Below, in pieces: positions 1 to 9,733 of a DNA stretch of 17,047 nt. The notes beneath the pieces were generated by a model. The model did no database searches and was not told where the DNA came from. It worked only from the letters and a program-made list of their open reading frames with translations. How positions within the stretch are numbered: position 1 is the stretch's first letter; every line of letters starts with the position of its first letter. A program made the position numbers and the translations under genes. This DNA comes from Paraglomus occultum (Eukaryota; Glomeromycota; Glomeromycetes; Paraglomerales; Paraglomeraceae), in contig CAJVPJ010000767.1 in NCBI GenBank assembly GCA_910592205.1, positions 1-17,047 of the forward strand. The letters run 5' to 3'.

Positions 1-2
1 AG

Positions 3-575
3 AAAATTAGGCAATATGATGAGCGGTCTATATTGAGAGATAATGAAGTAGCCACTGAACATTCTGAAGAGGGTGAAGCTGCACAACAACTGAGGCAAGA
101 AACTGTCCGCCAACTTGCCAGAGAGCAAGTAGAACGAAATGTTATCTTAATAAGAAACGTTATGCTTAAGAGAGGTAGGCGCTCGATTGAGGAATATAAT
201 ACTGGTGATTATGTTCGTGTAAAGATTCCACGGGTTGATAGACAGCGTTTGGGAGGGAAATCATTAGTATGTAAAGTGGTAGAGGTATTAGAGGGAGGTC
301 AATACAAGCTTGGTTGTAGTTCAGGAATATTAAACATTCGCTACCATGCAGCTGACTTGGAAGCCGTTTCAGCTGAGTTTCCTGACCTGTTAACCATTCC
401 GGAGACTATTGTAACTTTAACTGAGGCACTTAGATTGCAAAATGCAGTTGGTAATAGTAATAGTAGGTGTAGATGCAAGACCGATTGTTCCACACGAAAA
501 TGTTCTTGTCGGAGATCAAATAGGCAATGTGGAATTCACTGTCATCTTACAAATACTGACTGTGTTAATGACTAA
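3..575 (+). CDS. Integrase-type transposable-element protein, C-terminal part (5' truncated by window edge)
   Basis: The reading frame is open from base 3 at the window edge to the TAA at 573-575, so the true start lies outside; the TTG at 33 is not a start. Visible order: a basic, coiled helical stretch (QLRQETVRQLAREQVERN), then a compact beta-rich module from GDYVRVKIPRVDR through GGQYKLGC to YHAADLE. That module resembles the SH3/chromo-like C-terminal domain of retroviral-type (DDE) integrases. A Cys-rich tail follows, starting RCRCKTDCSTRKCSC, with spacing C-x-C-x3-C-x4-C-x-C-x6-C-x3-CH-x5-C. This arrangement is familiar from KRBA2/SCAND3-like integrases related to Ty3/gypsy or GINGER elements. 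The tail resembles a CXC (tesmin/TSO1-like) zinc-binding module, probably for DNA binding. The catalytic core would lie to the left. Possible AATAAA signal at 649-654. It could be an intact element, a decayed copy or a domesticated gene; the visible part has no internal stop. Confidence 0.72.
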   Translation, partial: KIRQYDERSILRDNEVATEHSEEGEAAQQLRQETVRQLAREQVERNVILIRNVMLKRGRRSIEEYNTGDYVRVKIPRVDRQRLGGKSLVCKVVEVLEGGQYKLGCSSGILNIRYHAADLEAVSAEFPDLLTIPETIVTLTEALRLQNAVGNSNSRCRCKTDCSTRKCSCRRSNRQCGIHCHLTNTDCVND

Positions 576-744
576 TTCACCAGTATACAAAGCGTAAGCT
601 ATTAGAAACATTAATATTATCGTTATGTTATTTATGTTTGCTTTCATAAATAAATTTGCTTGTTCAGTTGTATATTGTTATCGTTAACATAATTATAATG
701 AATTATGAAGTGATATAATGAGTATGTTGATCATCACGTACACA

Positions 745-827
745 ATTCTGAAGTGGGTTGACCCATTTCAGAATTCGGAAATGGGTTGACCCGATTCGGA
801 AGTGGGTCAAATTCTGAAATGGGTCAG
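745..827. repeat. Array of five 17-bp repeats, one inverted
   Basis: The unit is ATTCkGAArTGGGTyrA. Copies sit at 745-761 (+), 758-774 (-, overlapping the first and making a near-perfect 28-bp palindrome at 746-773), 773-789 (+), 794-810 (+) and 811-827 (+). The last two are head to tail with no spacer. Copies differ by 1-3 bases. The array lies 170 bp after the stop of the integrase-like gene. Clustered short repeats with mixed orientation are typical of subterminal transposase-binding sites, but this role is inferred and no element end was identified. Confidence 0.8.
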
Positions 828-2312
828 AACATATATATAGTGGTTGCAAAAATGACAATTGCTTAATTGTTCTAGGTTACAACGAACAAACCAATTAAAT
901 TATATCATAGCATTTTAAAACCTGAAAGCAGTAGATTAAAGTCAATACAATATTGATTGTTTTTGCCACATTGTTGTCCGTTGGTTATATTAAATCAATT
1001 ACTAATACAAGACTATCAGGAATATTTTTATACGCTTCAACTATAAAATCTTTCCAGTTCACTAAAGAAGTTAGTATTTCCAGTTTTACTAAGTTTTTTG
1101 AGATTCCAGTATTAAGTATAGTTTTAGGAATCTTCTCTGTGAGCAGATTTCAGAAGCTTTGCTTTAAAAATGGTTGTATTTTGTGGTAAAATAACTCGCA
1201 AAGTTGAAATCATACGCATAAATAAACAAAACTAAAAGACAGACATGTTATTATCTTAAATTACATGAATAGGACCAGAAGTGGAAAAGTTAACTATTTA
1301 CAAACTACAGAGAATGCTGTGAATTGTCATTCTTTGCATACCACTGTATATAATGATATCCTAAAAATGAATTAAATCAAGTCGGTCATGGTAAAATGTG
1401 TCAAACATTCTAATTGCATCGTACTGTCAAGCCGTTATGTTTTTCTGCAATACGCTATGGAACATAATAACTATAACGTATTACTGTTTGCTTCTGCTTC
1501 TTGCATTTTTACTTTGCCCAATAACCAAATAATATGCTCTAACACAATCATTACACCACATTGCATCTTTCTTCACTCATTCTGCAATGGAGGAAATACT
1601 ACTTCTCCGCAATATTAAAGCGTCGTTAACATATCCCGCTGTCTTCACCATAGATTACTTCATATGATATTGTAACCTCGGTTTTAACAATTGTTGTTTA
1701 TGTATCATGCTGATTAAATCTGTTTAGCTTTGTCTTTGGATCTCTAAGCTTTTTAATCTATTCTAAATTCTGTTATTAAAAAACTGGAAATGGCAGAACT
1801 GAGAGTCCCGATTGAGGTATAATATATAATTACAATTATATATAATACCAAACATGTTAATATCTTTCGCATAACGGATAGCAAATTTACTAAATAACTT
1901 CAAATGTCTTACATTATATCTCACGGTTTAAACTGGTATTTGGTGGTTTCACGAATTGATGCCTTCATTTTCTATTGATTTTGTGTGTCCTTTATTAAGG
2001 TGGACCTCTAGAGCTGCTTTTTCTATTACCATTGAATGATTCATTATTATTGAACGTTCGTATACTGGCCTTAAGATTAACTTTTTCAAACGAAGCTCTA
2101 ATTTACAAATTACACTTACTCAGTGACCTTAACGTTGACGTTCGGAAGGTTATTAAATTGTTGTTGATCAGACAATTTATGTACGACCACGTGATGGCCC
2201 ATATAACTTTGACATGTTTGTGGTTTTGGTAAGAACATAATAACTCGTTTCCTATGGAGAAAAGCAAAATCACTCCAGTCAGCAAGTTCACTACTCTTAC
2301 AGGCCTTCTAAC
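828..2312. other. AT-rich spacer with no convincing gene
   Basis: This stretch lies between the repeat array and the first TAF2 exon candidate. Open frames at 953-1189 (+), 1388-1618 (+), 2032-2232 (+) and 2103-2291 (-) have biased, featureless translations and no family resemblance. On the minus strand around 1485-1580 one reading gives a short protein-like stretch (KKDAMWCNDCVRAYYLVIG) bounded by stops, perhaps a relic of an old coding sequence. The first TAF2 promoter should lie in the right-hand part, but I see no clear core motif. Confidence 0.5.
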
Positions 2313-5300
2313 ATGAGTATCGGAGCCTTTCCGTTTCGTTGTTAACTGTTGAACTTTTCTACAGGTGTGTAGACTTACCCTTGGTTTTAATCACACAATC
2401 TGAGCCAGGACGTGTCTGTTGAAGTAAAACTTGCCGACAAAGTTTTGCGGGTATTTACTGGAGATTTCTTCAAAGATTTTACCAGTCTTTTATTATTTCG
2501 GATTTAGATAATTACTATTGTTACCTGATCTCGCGAATCGCGTCGCAGGGTTCAACGACTTTGTACTTTAAGCCATTACGAGAAGTAATTCCGTCGATAG
2601 TATTGCATTGCCGACAAATAAGTAAGCATTCGCGAACATATGTCAGTATTTTCTAGACGCAAATAATAATACGCGAGTGATTTAATTCATCAATAGCAAT
2701 AAACAGAGTGACAGTCAACCTCATCGAGGCCAATTTCGAAATACGTAATGACGGTGGTGGCGAATTGATCATAAAGCTTCCTGAACCCAAGATGACCCAG
2801 AGCGAAGTCGGTCATCATTGTCTTTTTCCTTGTCTTGTGATTGATGTCTTTACTTGCGTCTCATTCAACGAAATGATTTGTGATCCTTAGAAGCTAGAAG
2901 GCGAGTTTCGACCTTTTTGTGTCTACATTGAATACAGCTTAACCAACCCACAAGGTGGGATATGGTTTGCCGAGGCTACATCGCCGGAAGGCGATCTATT
3001 ACCTCACGTATATACGATCAATCGACCAACGCCCGGTGGAACAAGATTGTGGCTACCGTGTGTGGATGATCTGATGGAGCAGCCAACATGGCACTTTGAG
3101 TTTATCGTACCAAAGTTATGTCTTCAGTATCCGATTACAGTGCTTTGTAGTGGTACATTCGACAGTGAAGAAGATCACAAAACTGATCCCGAGAAAAAGG
3201 TTGTCAAGTATACTTTGGATGTCAAAACAACAGCCCATAATATAGGATTTGCTATTGGTCCATTTGAACGTTTTCAGCTTCAATATGCAGAGAAAGATGA
3301 TCAAATGTCCATATTGCCTGAAATCTTTGGGTATTGTATGCCGAATAAGGCACAATTATTGGGAGAGACGTTCTCTACAAACTATTATGGTGATGTGCGT
3401 CAGACACTATTATCGTTATTGGTTTATGCGGCACAGAATGTTCGAATAGAGTTGATCTTACACTTGTACTGACGTTTTTTTTTTTTACAATTACTTAAAC
3501 AGACTATGAGATTCCTCCTCGGCGAATGTTGTACTGTACCTGTATCGTCTGAGGAAAACGCTCCACGAAAAGGCTTCTTTCCCTACCGTTGTCTCAATTT
3601 TGTATTTATCGAAAATTCATATGCGGCTGTAAACTCTGTCGCGTCAATGATAATTTGTCGGTCATGTATTCTACATCCTCGGGATATACCAGAGCAAACG
3701 TATGAAACTCGACGGCTGCTCGTTGAAGCAATCGCCATGCAATGGTTTGGTGCGTATATCGTTCCTCAGAGTTGGCCCGACTATTGGTTAGTGCCAGGAT
3801 TATCGATATACTTGTCAATACTTTGCATAACTGTACTGCTCGGGAAGAACGAGGCACGGTGGCGAATAAAAGAGGTATGAAAAATTACCTGTCGGTAATC
3901 TACTTTTTTTCGTTTTATAATGTAATGCTCATCAGCAAATACTGTACGAATAGGATATTGACAGATGTGTTGAGGAAGATGTTCAGAGAGACCCGCTTTT
4001 CCGGCTAGACAGAAGATTGCCGCTTGTCTCGGACGAGATAAAGTTCATGGCTTTGAAAGCACCGATAGTCATTTATATGTTGAATCGACTGCTGATAAGA
4101 GGAGGGTACCCGCAAGGAATGTTGGGAATAATATCTGACATGCTTCTTAATGCAAAAGACAGCGTTCTAAAGATCAAATCAATGAGCACCAAGAGCCTTC
4201 TTGACATGTGCAGGAAGGCTATCCGTGCTGAACGACGTGATGAAGTCAAAAGTTTTTTTACGCAGTGGATTTACGGGAGTGGATGTCCTAAATTTCGAAT
4301 ATCTCATCAAGTAAACAGGAAGAAAATGATGGTTGAGTTTCATGTCAAGCAAGAGAATACGAATGTTATAGATAGTACGCAGAGTCCGCGCGCTTATAAT
4401 CCAACGCCTGTATTCACTGTAAGATGCTAATATCATTGGAATATGCGTAATATTATGAATATTTGCATGTGGATGCATAATTCAATGAATGATATTTTAA
4501 CGATTTAGGGGCCCATGGTCGTCTGTGTGCATGAAGCAGACGGTAAATCATACGAGCATACTCTCTTCATTAAAGCGGAAGCTGAAAAGCACATGGTAAA
4601 ATTTAATACGAAATATAAGCGCATACGACGAACTACAAAGAAATTCAAACAGCAAGCACCCAACTCCGCCCCTACTCAAGAGGAGGGCATTAGCGTGTGG
4701 GGTTTGGCCATGAATGAAGAAGAGAAACAAGAGTGGGGTGTTGTTGATTGGGATGAAGCAGATGACGAAACAGCATCGAGGTTAGGGCTATTTAAATTAA
4801 GAAAACGGTATATGCTTTCCATAAGTGTTGCTAACTTTAATATAAAAATAGCGCATATTTCGAATGGATTCGGCTGGATGAAGATCTGGGATGGATTTGT
4901 AGTCTTGATTTTGTAGACCAGGTGGATTATATGTGGAGTACGCAACTCGTCAAAGATCGTGATGTCGTTGCGCAGGCAGAGGTAGTCTATTCACAACAAT
5001 ATGCAATATGCATCTATTACCTGTAAATTTTTTGATAACCACAAATACTTATAGGCTGTGAAAATGCTCGAGAATTTGCCATCGAAACCTTGCATATCTA
5101 CGCTTATGCGAACACTGCGTGATCCTCGGTACTTTTATCGTGTACGAGTACTGGCTGCAGTAGCTATCGCAAAGGTACATCTCCATCCACGTGACCTATT
5201 ATCGTTTTAATGACTTACTAACTTCTATATTCTTTATTATAGGGTACTCACATACGGGATAGAGAGAAAAAAGATCGAGAAGAATTGCGACAATTAGCAA

Positions 5301-6761
5301 TTCGTTTGTTAATTCGAACATTCCAAGAGAATTATTGTATACATGGCATATCTAGTGGCGAGCATGGCTTCATACCAAAGCCCAATCAATTTGATGACTT
5401 GAGAGAATATTTCGTAAAGAAGGTGATATATTTATTTGTTTTCCACTTTATGTCTGCTTAACAAACCATCTAACTTAAATTCGTAAAGTCTCTACCCTGG
5501 GCGCTATCGCTCATTCGCGATGACAAAGGAGAAACACCTGAGATTGTTCACAAGTTTTTGTGTACTATATTACAGATGAACAGCATTGCAGACGGATCAA
5601 GAGTATGTAGATCGTTATTCAACATAAAATGAACATTTTATTTTATACTAACTTCCTTTGATGCAGTTTGCTGATGATTATTACATAGCGGCTTTAATCG
5701 AAAGTTTAGCAAATGCATTTATACCACTTGATCAAGGTATTTTTGGGAATCAAGACGTAGAGACATTTTTGGAATATGAAAACCATTGGTTGATAGCCGC
5801 GTTAGCGGAGATCGAGCGATGCCTCCAGAAGGATTGGAATATGTGGCCATCTTATCGTAATATCATCGCTGTTGCATGTATCCGGGTAAGAGTCCCTTAG
5901 GCTTAGCGCAAAATTTGTTATATCGGTAACTAAATATCTTTATCATACCATTTAGGCAAAGGCAAACCTCATGAAAGCCGGTGTTATTCGACGAGATATT
6001 AAGAAATTCTTTGAGCACACGCTGTAAGTATACCTTTTTTTACGGATCGAAATTTTTGACTAATACTAACGTCAAACTTTGTGTAGATATGGAAATTTCG
6101 TCGACGTGCGTGTAGGCGCTATTGAAGCCTTGGTGCAGCTGGATGGATGGGAAACAGATGTAGGCCTTGAATATCTTCGCCACCTGGTGAGAAATGATCC
6201 TTGCCTATATGTTAGACGTTTAGTGGGAAGAATTGCCGGAGTTGTTGATGGGGGACCTTTTTTCTGGGGACTGGTAAGTTAGGGTGTGTTCGTAATTTGT
6301 CATTTGGACAACAATTTTCGTGACTCGGTTATTTGTGACTTCATCTGCTAATAATTACATATATTCTGTAATAGCCAAAGAGGGCTGACGCTAAACCTGA
6401 GATTCGTCTCTCCGTCGTCTCTAAAAAGGCGAGTATAAAATTAAAGAAAAATCCAGATGCAGATCTTACTCCATCAGTCGCCTCCGACAGTATGCTTGGA
6501 AAACGAAAGAATGCAGAAGCGGATGCCAGTGTTGGCCGAGTTAGTGAATCAGTGACGAACGAGAATACTTCACAACCGGCCAACAAGAAGCGAAAAAAAC
6601 GGAGTAAATCTGAAAATGGTGATAAAGCAGACAAAGGGGATAGGGTAGATAAAAAGAAGAAATCGCCAAAAGCTGAGCAGCCTGCAACGGCATCTACATC
6701 TGCATCCTCTTCTGCTGCAACTAAATTGAAGTTGAAACTGAAAATAAAGAAGGACGGATAG
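2313..6761 (+). CDS. TAF2: TFIID subunit TAF2 (M1-peptidase-like, catalytically dead), 16 exons
   Basis: TAF2 is the largest TFIID lobe subunit that contacts the initiator DNA. My exon model is 2313-2332 (uncertain), 2405-2450, 2549-2621, 2697-2806, 2891-3394, 3503-3874, 3954-4418, 4509-4807, 4852-4981, 5055-5174, 5243-5422, 5489-5602, 5667-5885, 5956-6023, 6087-6273 and 6375-6761; the sum is in frame and gives 1,097 aa. Recognised family segments are VLHCRQITINRVTVN, GGGELIIKLPEP, LTNPQGGIW, TRLWLPCVDD, NIGFAIGPFE, FMALKAPIV, QWIYGSGCPKF, FEWIRLDEDLGWIC, VKDRDVVAQAE, and a HEAT-like C-terminal part (DPRYFYRVRVLAAVAIA, PSYRNIIAVACIR). A Lys/Ser-rich tail ends in KLKLKLKIKKDG. The zinc-peptidase HEXXH position reads EAIAM (about 326-330), so no peptidase activity is expected, as in all TAF2. 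The donors of introns 4 (2807, GTCGGT) and 5 (3395, GTGCGT) are my best phase-0 choices and not certain. AATAAA follows the stop at 6762-6767. Confidence 0.9.
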
Positions 6762-7317
6762 AATAAACAGACATTTGTACATATTTTATTTTCTAATCAT
6801 GTCTGTCGATGACACTTTAATATCTCACGTGATCAATCATACTATTGTTTTTTTCCTAATGGACGATTGATTTACTTAATACTAAGTGCACCATCATTCA
6901 GCTTTTTCTCAGCGAAGTCTGAGCATTAATCCAACAGATATCTTGCAAATGTCCTATTATTGTGTAATAAAAATACTACTATGATCGTTCGTTATACCGC
7001 GACTACTATGTATTAGATAGTCCCTATAGAAAAGTGGAAGACAAACTGTGCCTTCCTAGAGATAATAATAAGGTGCCAACAAAGGAAAGCATTATTGCTC
7101 CTTTTTTTTTCCGTAAAACTATGATCATAATCAGTCAGTTTGTATAATAATAATTTACATTGGACTCATCGGATCTACCTATTACATTTAAAATAGTCAA
7201 GATTTGATTAAGGTCTGGATTTCCAGGAGCGAGCTTAGGCAGGTGTGTGAAAATATTAGAATTAACGCATTTCAGCGAAGAGAGCTGATAGAGAAACTTG
7301 TTCGGATTGTAGGAAAA
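6762..7317. other. Spacer between TAF2 and the bL28m gene
   Basis: This AT-rich stretch carries AATAAA at 6762-6767 directly after the TAF2 stop and a second AATAAA near 6966, both suitable for TAF2 polyadenylation. The frame of the next gene is open back to about 7204, but that extension does not resemble the bL28 family and contains possible splice sites, so it is more likely 5' leader and promoter. I see no RNA gene here. Confidence 0.5.
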
Positions 7318-7794
7318 ATGCGAACTACACAGCTGCTTCTGGCACAAAAAGAAGTTTTTCCGAATTCGTTCAAGCGTGCCCAACGAGGCTTATTCGGCGG
7401 AAAGCGTATCCACTACGGAAACAGAGTTTCAGAAAACGATAACAAGACTCGACGTCGATGGTTACCTAATGTTCAGAAAGCGAGAGTTTATTCAGAGGCC
7501 TTTGGAACCTTTTTCAAAATGAAAGTTACAACTGCAGCCTTGAGAACAATTGACAAAAAGGGGGGACTAGATCAATATCTTTTAAATACTAAAGACAAAG
7601 AATTAGGAATGTTTGGTGTCCGTCTGAGAAACGAATTGAAGGCAAAATTAGCTGGGAAATGGCCTGTTCGGCCAGAAACTGAGCCACAGCCTCATGCAAC
7701 TACTACCACTGTCCCAGGGAGAATTACACTTTGGAAAAGGGTCTGGCCTAACAAAGAGAAAATCGACAGGCCGACTGTTAAAAAGAAAAAGTAA
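7318..7794 (+). CDS. Mitochondrial large-subunit ribosomal protein bL28m
   Basis: The product is a 158-aa component of the mitochondrial 54S/39S ribosomal subunit, encoded without introns. The L28 core spans about residues 17-105: FKRAQRGLFGGKRIHYGN, then TRRRWLPNVQKARVYSEAFG, then KMKVTTAALRTIDKKGGLDQYL, all typical of bacterial-type L28 and fungal MRPL24. The N-terminus MRTTQLLLAQ has the basic and hydroxylated character of a short mitochondrial presequence. A roughly 50-residue extension after the core, ending in a poly-Lys tail, is usual for the mitochondrial version. The ATG at 7318 was chosen because it starts just ahead of the conserved core; the in-frame TTG at 7204 would add 38 residues unlike the family. 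It lies in the same direction as TAF2, 556 bp downstream, as an independent transcription unit. Confidence 0.9.
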   Translation: MRTTQLLLAQKEVFPNSFKRAQRGLFGGKRIHYGNRVSENDNKTRRRWLPNVQKARVYSEAFGTFFKMKVTTAALRTIDKKGGLDQYLLNTKDKELGMFGVRLRNELKAKLAGKWPVRPETEPQPHATTTTVPGRITLWKRVWPNKEKIDRPTVKKKK

Positions 7795-9274
7795 AACGAA
7801 ATTGACAACAGATGACTTGTCTTAACATCAACTCTGCCCTTCTTTAATACTTGATCAAACATAATTGTAAAATTGAAGTGCGTTTGGACAGTTCTTATCA
7901 ATCGGATAGGCTTTCTATATATTCTTCTTGTCGCATGTTCTTGATGTTACTTTGACATAATACAAGATCGTGAATATATCGGCCCGATCACGCTCGTGCA
8001 AGTCGTAACTACTCAATTACAATTAAAGCACGTTTAAAATTAATGCGCTCCCCAAATAAATGGAAGAAATAACTATTACGAAGAACTTTTAAACAAGGGC
8101 GCTCGCTAAATTAAAATATCAAAGCCCAGTTTTAAATTATCTACACTTAGATTTGAGACACGTGCTGTCTAATACTAAACAATTTGGCAAATCTTTACTA
8201 AAAGCTCGGCACAATTAAGAACGCGTATCTGCGTGTATAAAGGTTCTATGCCAGAAAAAAAAGCTTTCAACTGGAACCAAAATTCTCGAATTCAACAAAA
8301 CAGTTGATTATTAGAGGCCCTTTTCGAAACCATGTCAAAGTTTCCGTATCCCAAAGGTGACCACGCGTCTAATTTTATAATTAATACATTTTTCAATTAA
8401 GGATTATTCAATAGCATAACTTTGTAAGCCATGAAGTATTCAATGTTGAATTAATTGTTAAATTCGGCAGTCTAAAATAGATGATCACATATTAATATCG
8501 TTGAATACTGTGATCGATAAACGAAGTTCAACACTATGACTCGTTTAAAGTATGTTTATCAACTTGCCGTTAAGTGTTCATGTAACTGTATTTACGTGCG
8601 TGTATCATATTTTGTTTATATTACATGTTATCCAAATATATTAATATGGGGCAAAACCAGAAAAAGTGAACATTTTGTTATGTGATGTAAATGAGGGCTG
8701 ATTTTATGATACGGCCGTAAAATTGACTAGTATACTGACAACGTTTTGAAAAGTAATAACGGTGCTCATCCATAACTTATGGACTTGTTAATTTTAATGT
8801 TCACTTTATCATACCAGAATGTGATGAATATAAACCATAACAAGATTAGTATTAAGATTATAATTAGTATTGGGTTATCCCTACATAAGAAAAATATTAA
8901 AATTAATTTACATTAAATATAAATCCACTATGATATCCAAGAATTACAGCACCATTGGAAGTATTTAAAATTTGCACTCTATGTTTTTAAAATCAATAAT
9001 ACTCAAACTCCCCAGGAATACCTAGATAAAGAAATCACTTATTATTATGAAATTTACCAACAAGAACGAAAAATAATAAATAATAAACAAACATCACAAC
9101 CAACTTATGATGAACCAGAAAAGACAGAAGATTGACAGAATAAACAATCAAATCATTGATCCTCTTCATCCTCATCTAGTTCAGCGGAGGAGTTTTCTTT
9201 TTCAAATTGCTCAAGCTAGACTAGCTAAAAGAAGAATTACTCCTCCAGCAACTCAAGCAGAAGGAACATATTTT
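7795..9274. other. AT-rich spacer with a MITE-like unit and an acidic-tail reading
   Basis: No gene could be supported over most of this stretch. AATAAA occurs at 8055-8060, possibly too far to serve the bL28m gene. The inverted-repeat unit at 8656-8819 is listed separately. On the minus strand at about 9151-9210 a reading ends in an acidic tail (EQFEKENSSAELDEDEEDQ, then TGA), which could be the true C-terminus of the unresolved minus-strand gene to its right. I could not connect it by in-phase splicing. The plus-strand frame at 9107-9289 overlaps this and looks spurious. Confidence 0.45.
8656..8819. repeat. MITE-like unit: 12-bp inverted repeats flanked by a 7-bp direct repeat
   Basis: AAAGTGAACATT at 8663-8674 is matched by its exact reverse complement at 8796-8807. 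The direct repeat ACCAGAA abuts the left arm (8656-8662) and recurs at 8813-8819, five bases beyond the right arm. An insertion of about 150 bp between target-site duplicates would look like this, although the right end is five bases off symmetry. A perfect 15-bp palindrome (TCCATAACTTATGGA, 8769-8783) lies inside. There is no coding capacity. The family is unknown and the call rests on these repeats alone. Confidence 0.4.
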
Positions 9275-9733
9275 TTATCTTGTCATTGAACATAAGAATA
9301 GCTCAGTCCAGCCTCTTTCATACAGATATTTTCTTGGTAAAGTTAGTACCATCACCATAAACACATCTGTCTAATATTTTTTATTATTGTTAGAGTCAGT
9401 TTTACCTTCCATTTCACTCTCTTTTCTTTCTCAGAAGGATTTCCAGTGAATAATTGACAATGGTTTGAATTACTATCTTAGTATTGGGCTTTCGAGTGAA
9501 AAACCAAGTTAACTCTTTATTCTCCCCAGCGCCTTCTGGATAAATAGGTAAATTTACTTGGCGAAGAAAAGGTCATTGCTGCTCCCACAATACGAAACTT
9601 TTATCTTCGAAGAACAAAAGACCATCGAGGCAATCCAACGTTGGAACAACTGAATAATACCTATAGAATTGAAGAATAAACTTACGATTGGAAATGTTGG
9701 ACTAGCGTTCACGGTAATCTCTAGTTTCGACAT
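9275..9733 (-). CDS. Putative small multi-exon gene on the minus strand, structure unresolved
   Basis: I do not recognise this protein. A plausible first exon runs from the ATG at 9733 down to 9686 (MSKLEITVNASPTFPI) with a consensus donor GTAAGT at 9685. Further down, two pieces join cleanly in phase: a stretch ending NPSEKEKRVKWK at 9406, then a 35-nt intron (9405-9371, with CTCTAAC as branch site), then a stretch beginning TDVFMVMVLTLPRKYLYERG at 9370 and stopping with TAA at 9277-9275. Between them are other protein-like fragments in different frames, such as PTLDCLDGLLFFEDKSF and YPEGAGENKELTWFF. I could not connect these to the first exon without a one-base phase conflict. Explanations are unusual or very short introns, an assembly indel, or a decaying gene. 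The ATG sits 101 bp from the divergent WDR12 start. Confidence 0.33.

Noticed and set aside
953-1618. Two plus-strand open frames (953-1189 and 1388-1618)
   Set aside because: Biased Ile/Phe/Ser/Asn composition from AT-rich DNA, no domain, no splice support.
2032-2232. Open frame ending at a GTAAGA donor, considered as a first TAF2 exon
   Set aside because: The donor is good, but the translation shows no TAF2 resemblance and no in-phase join to the next exon.
7204-7317. N-terminal extension of bL28m from a TTG
   Set aside because: Non-ATG start, sequence unlike the family, and the ATG at 7318 fits the usual length.
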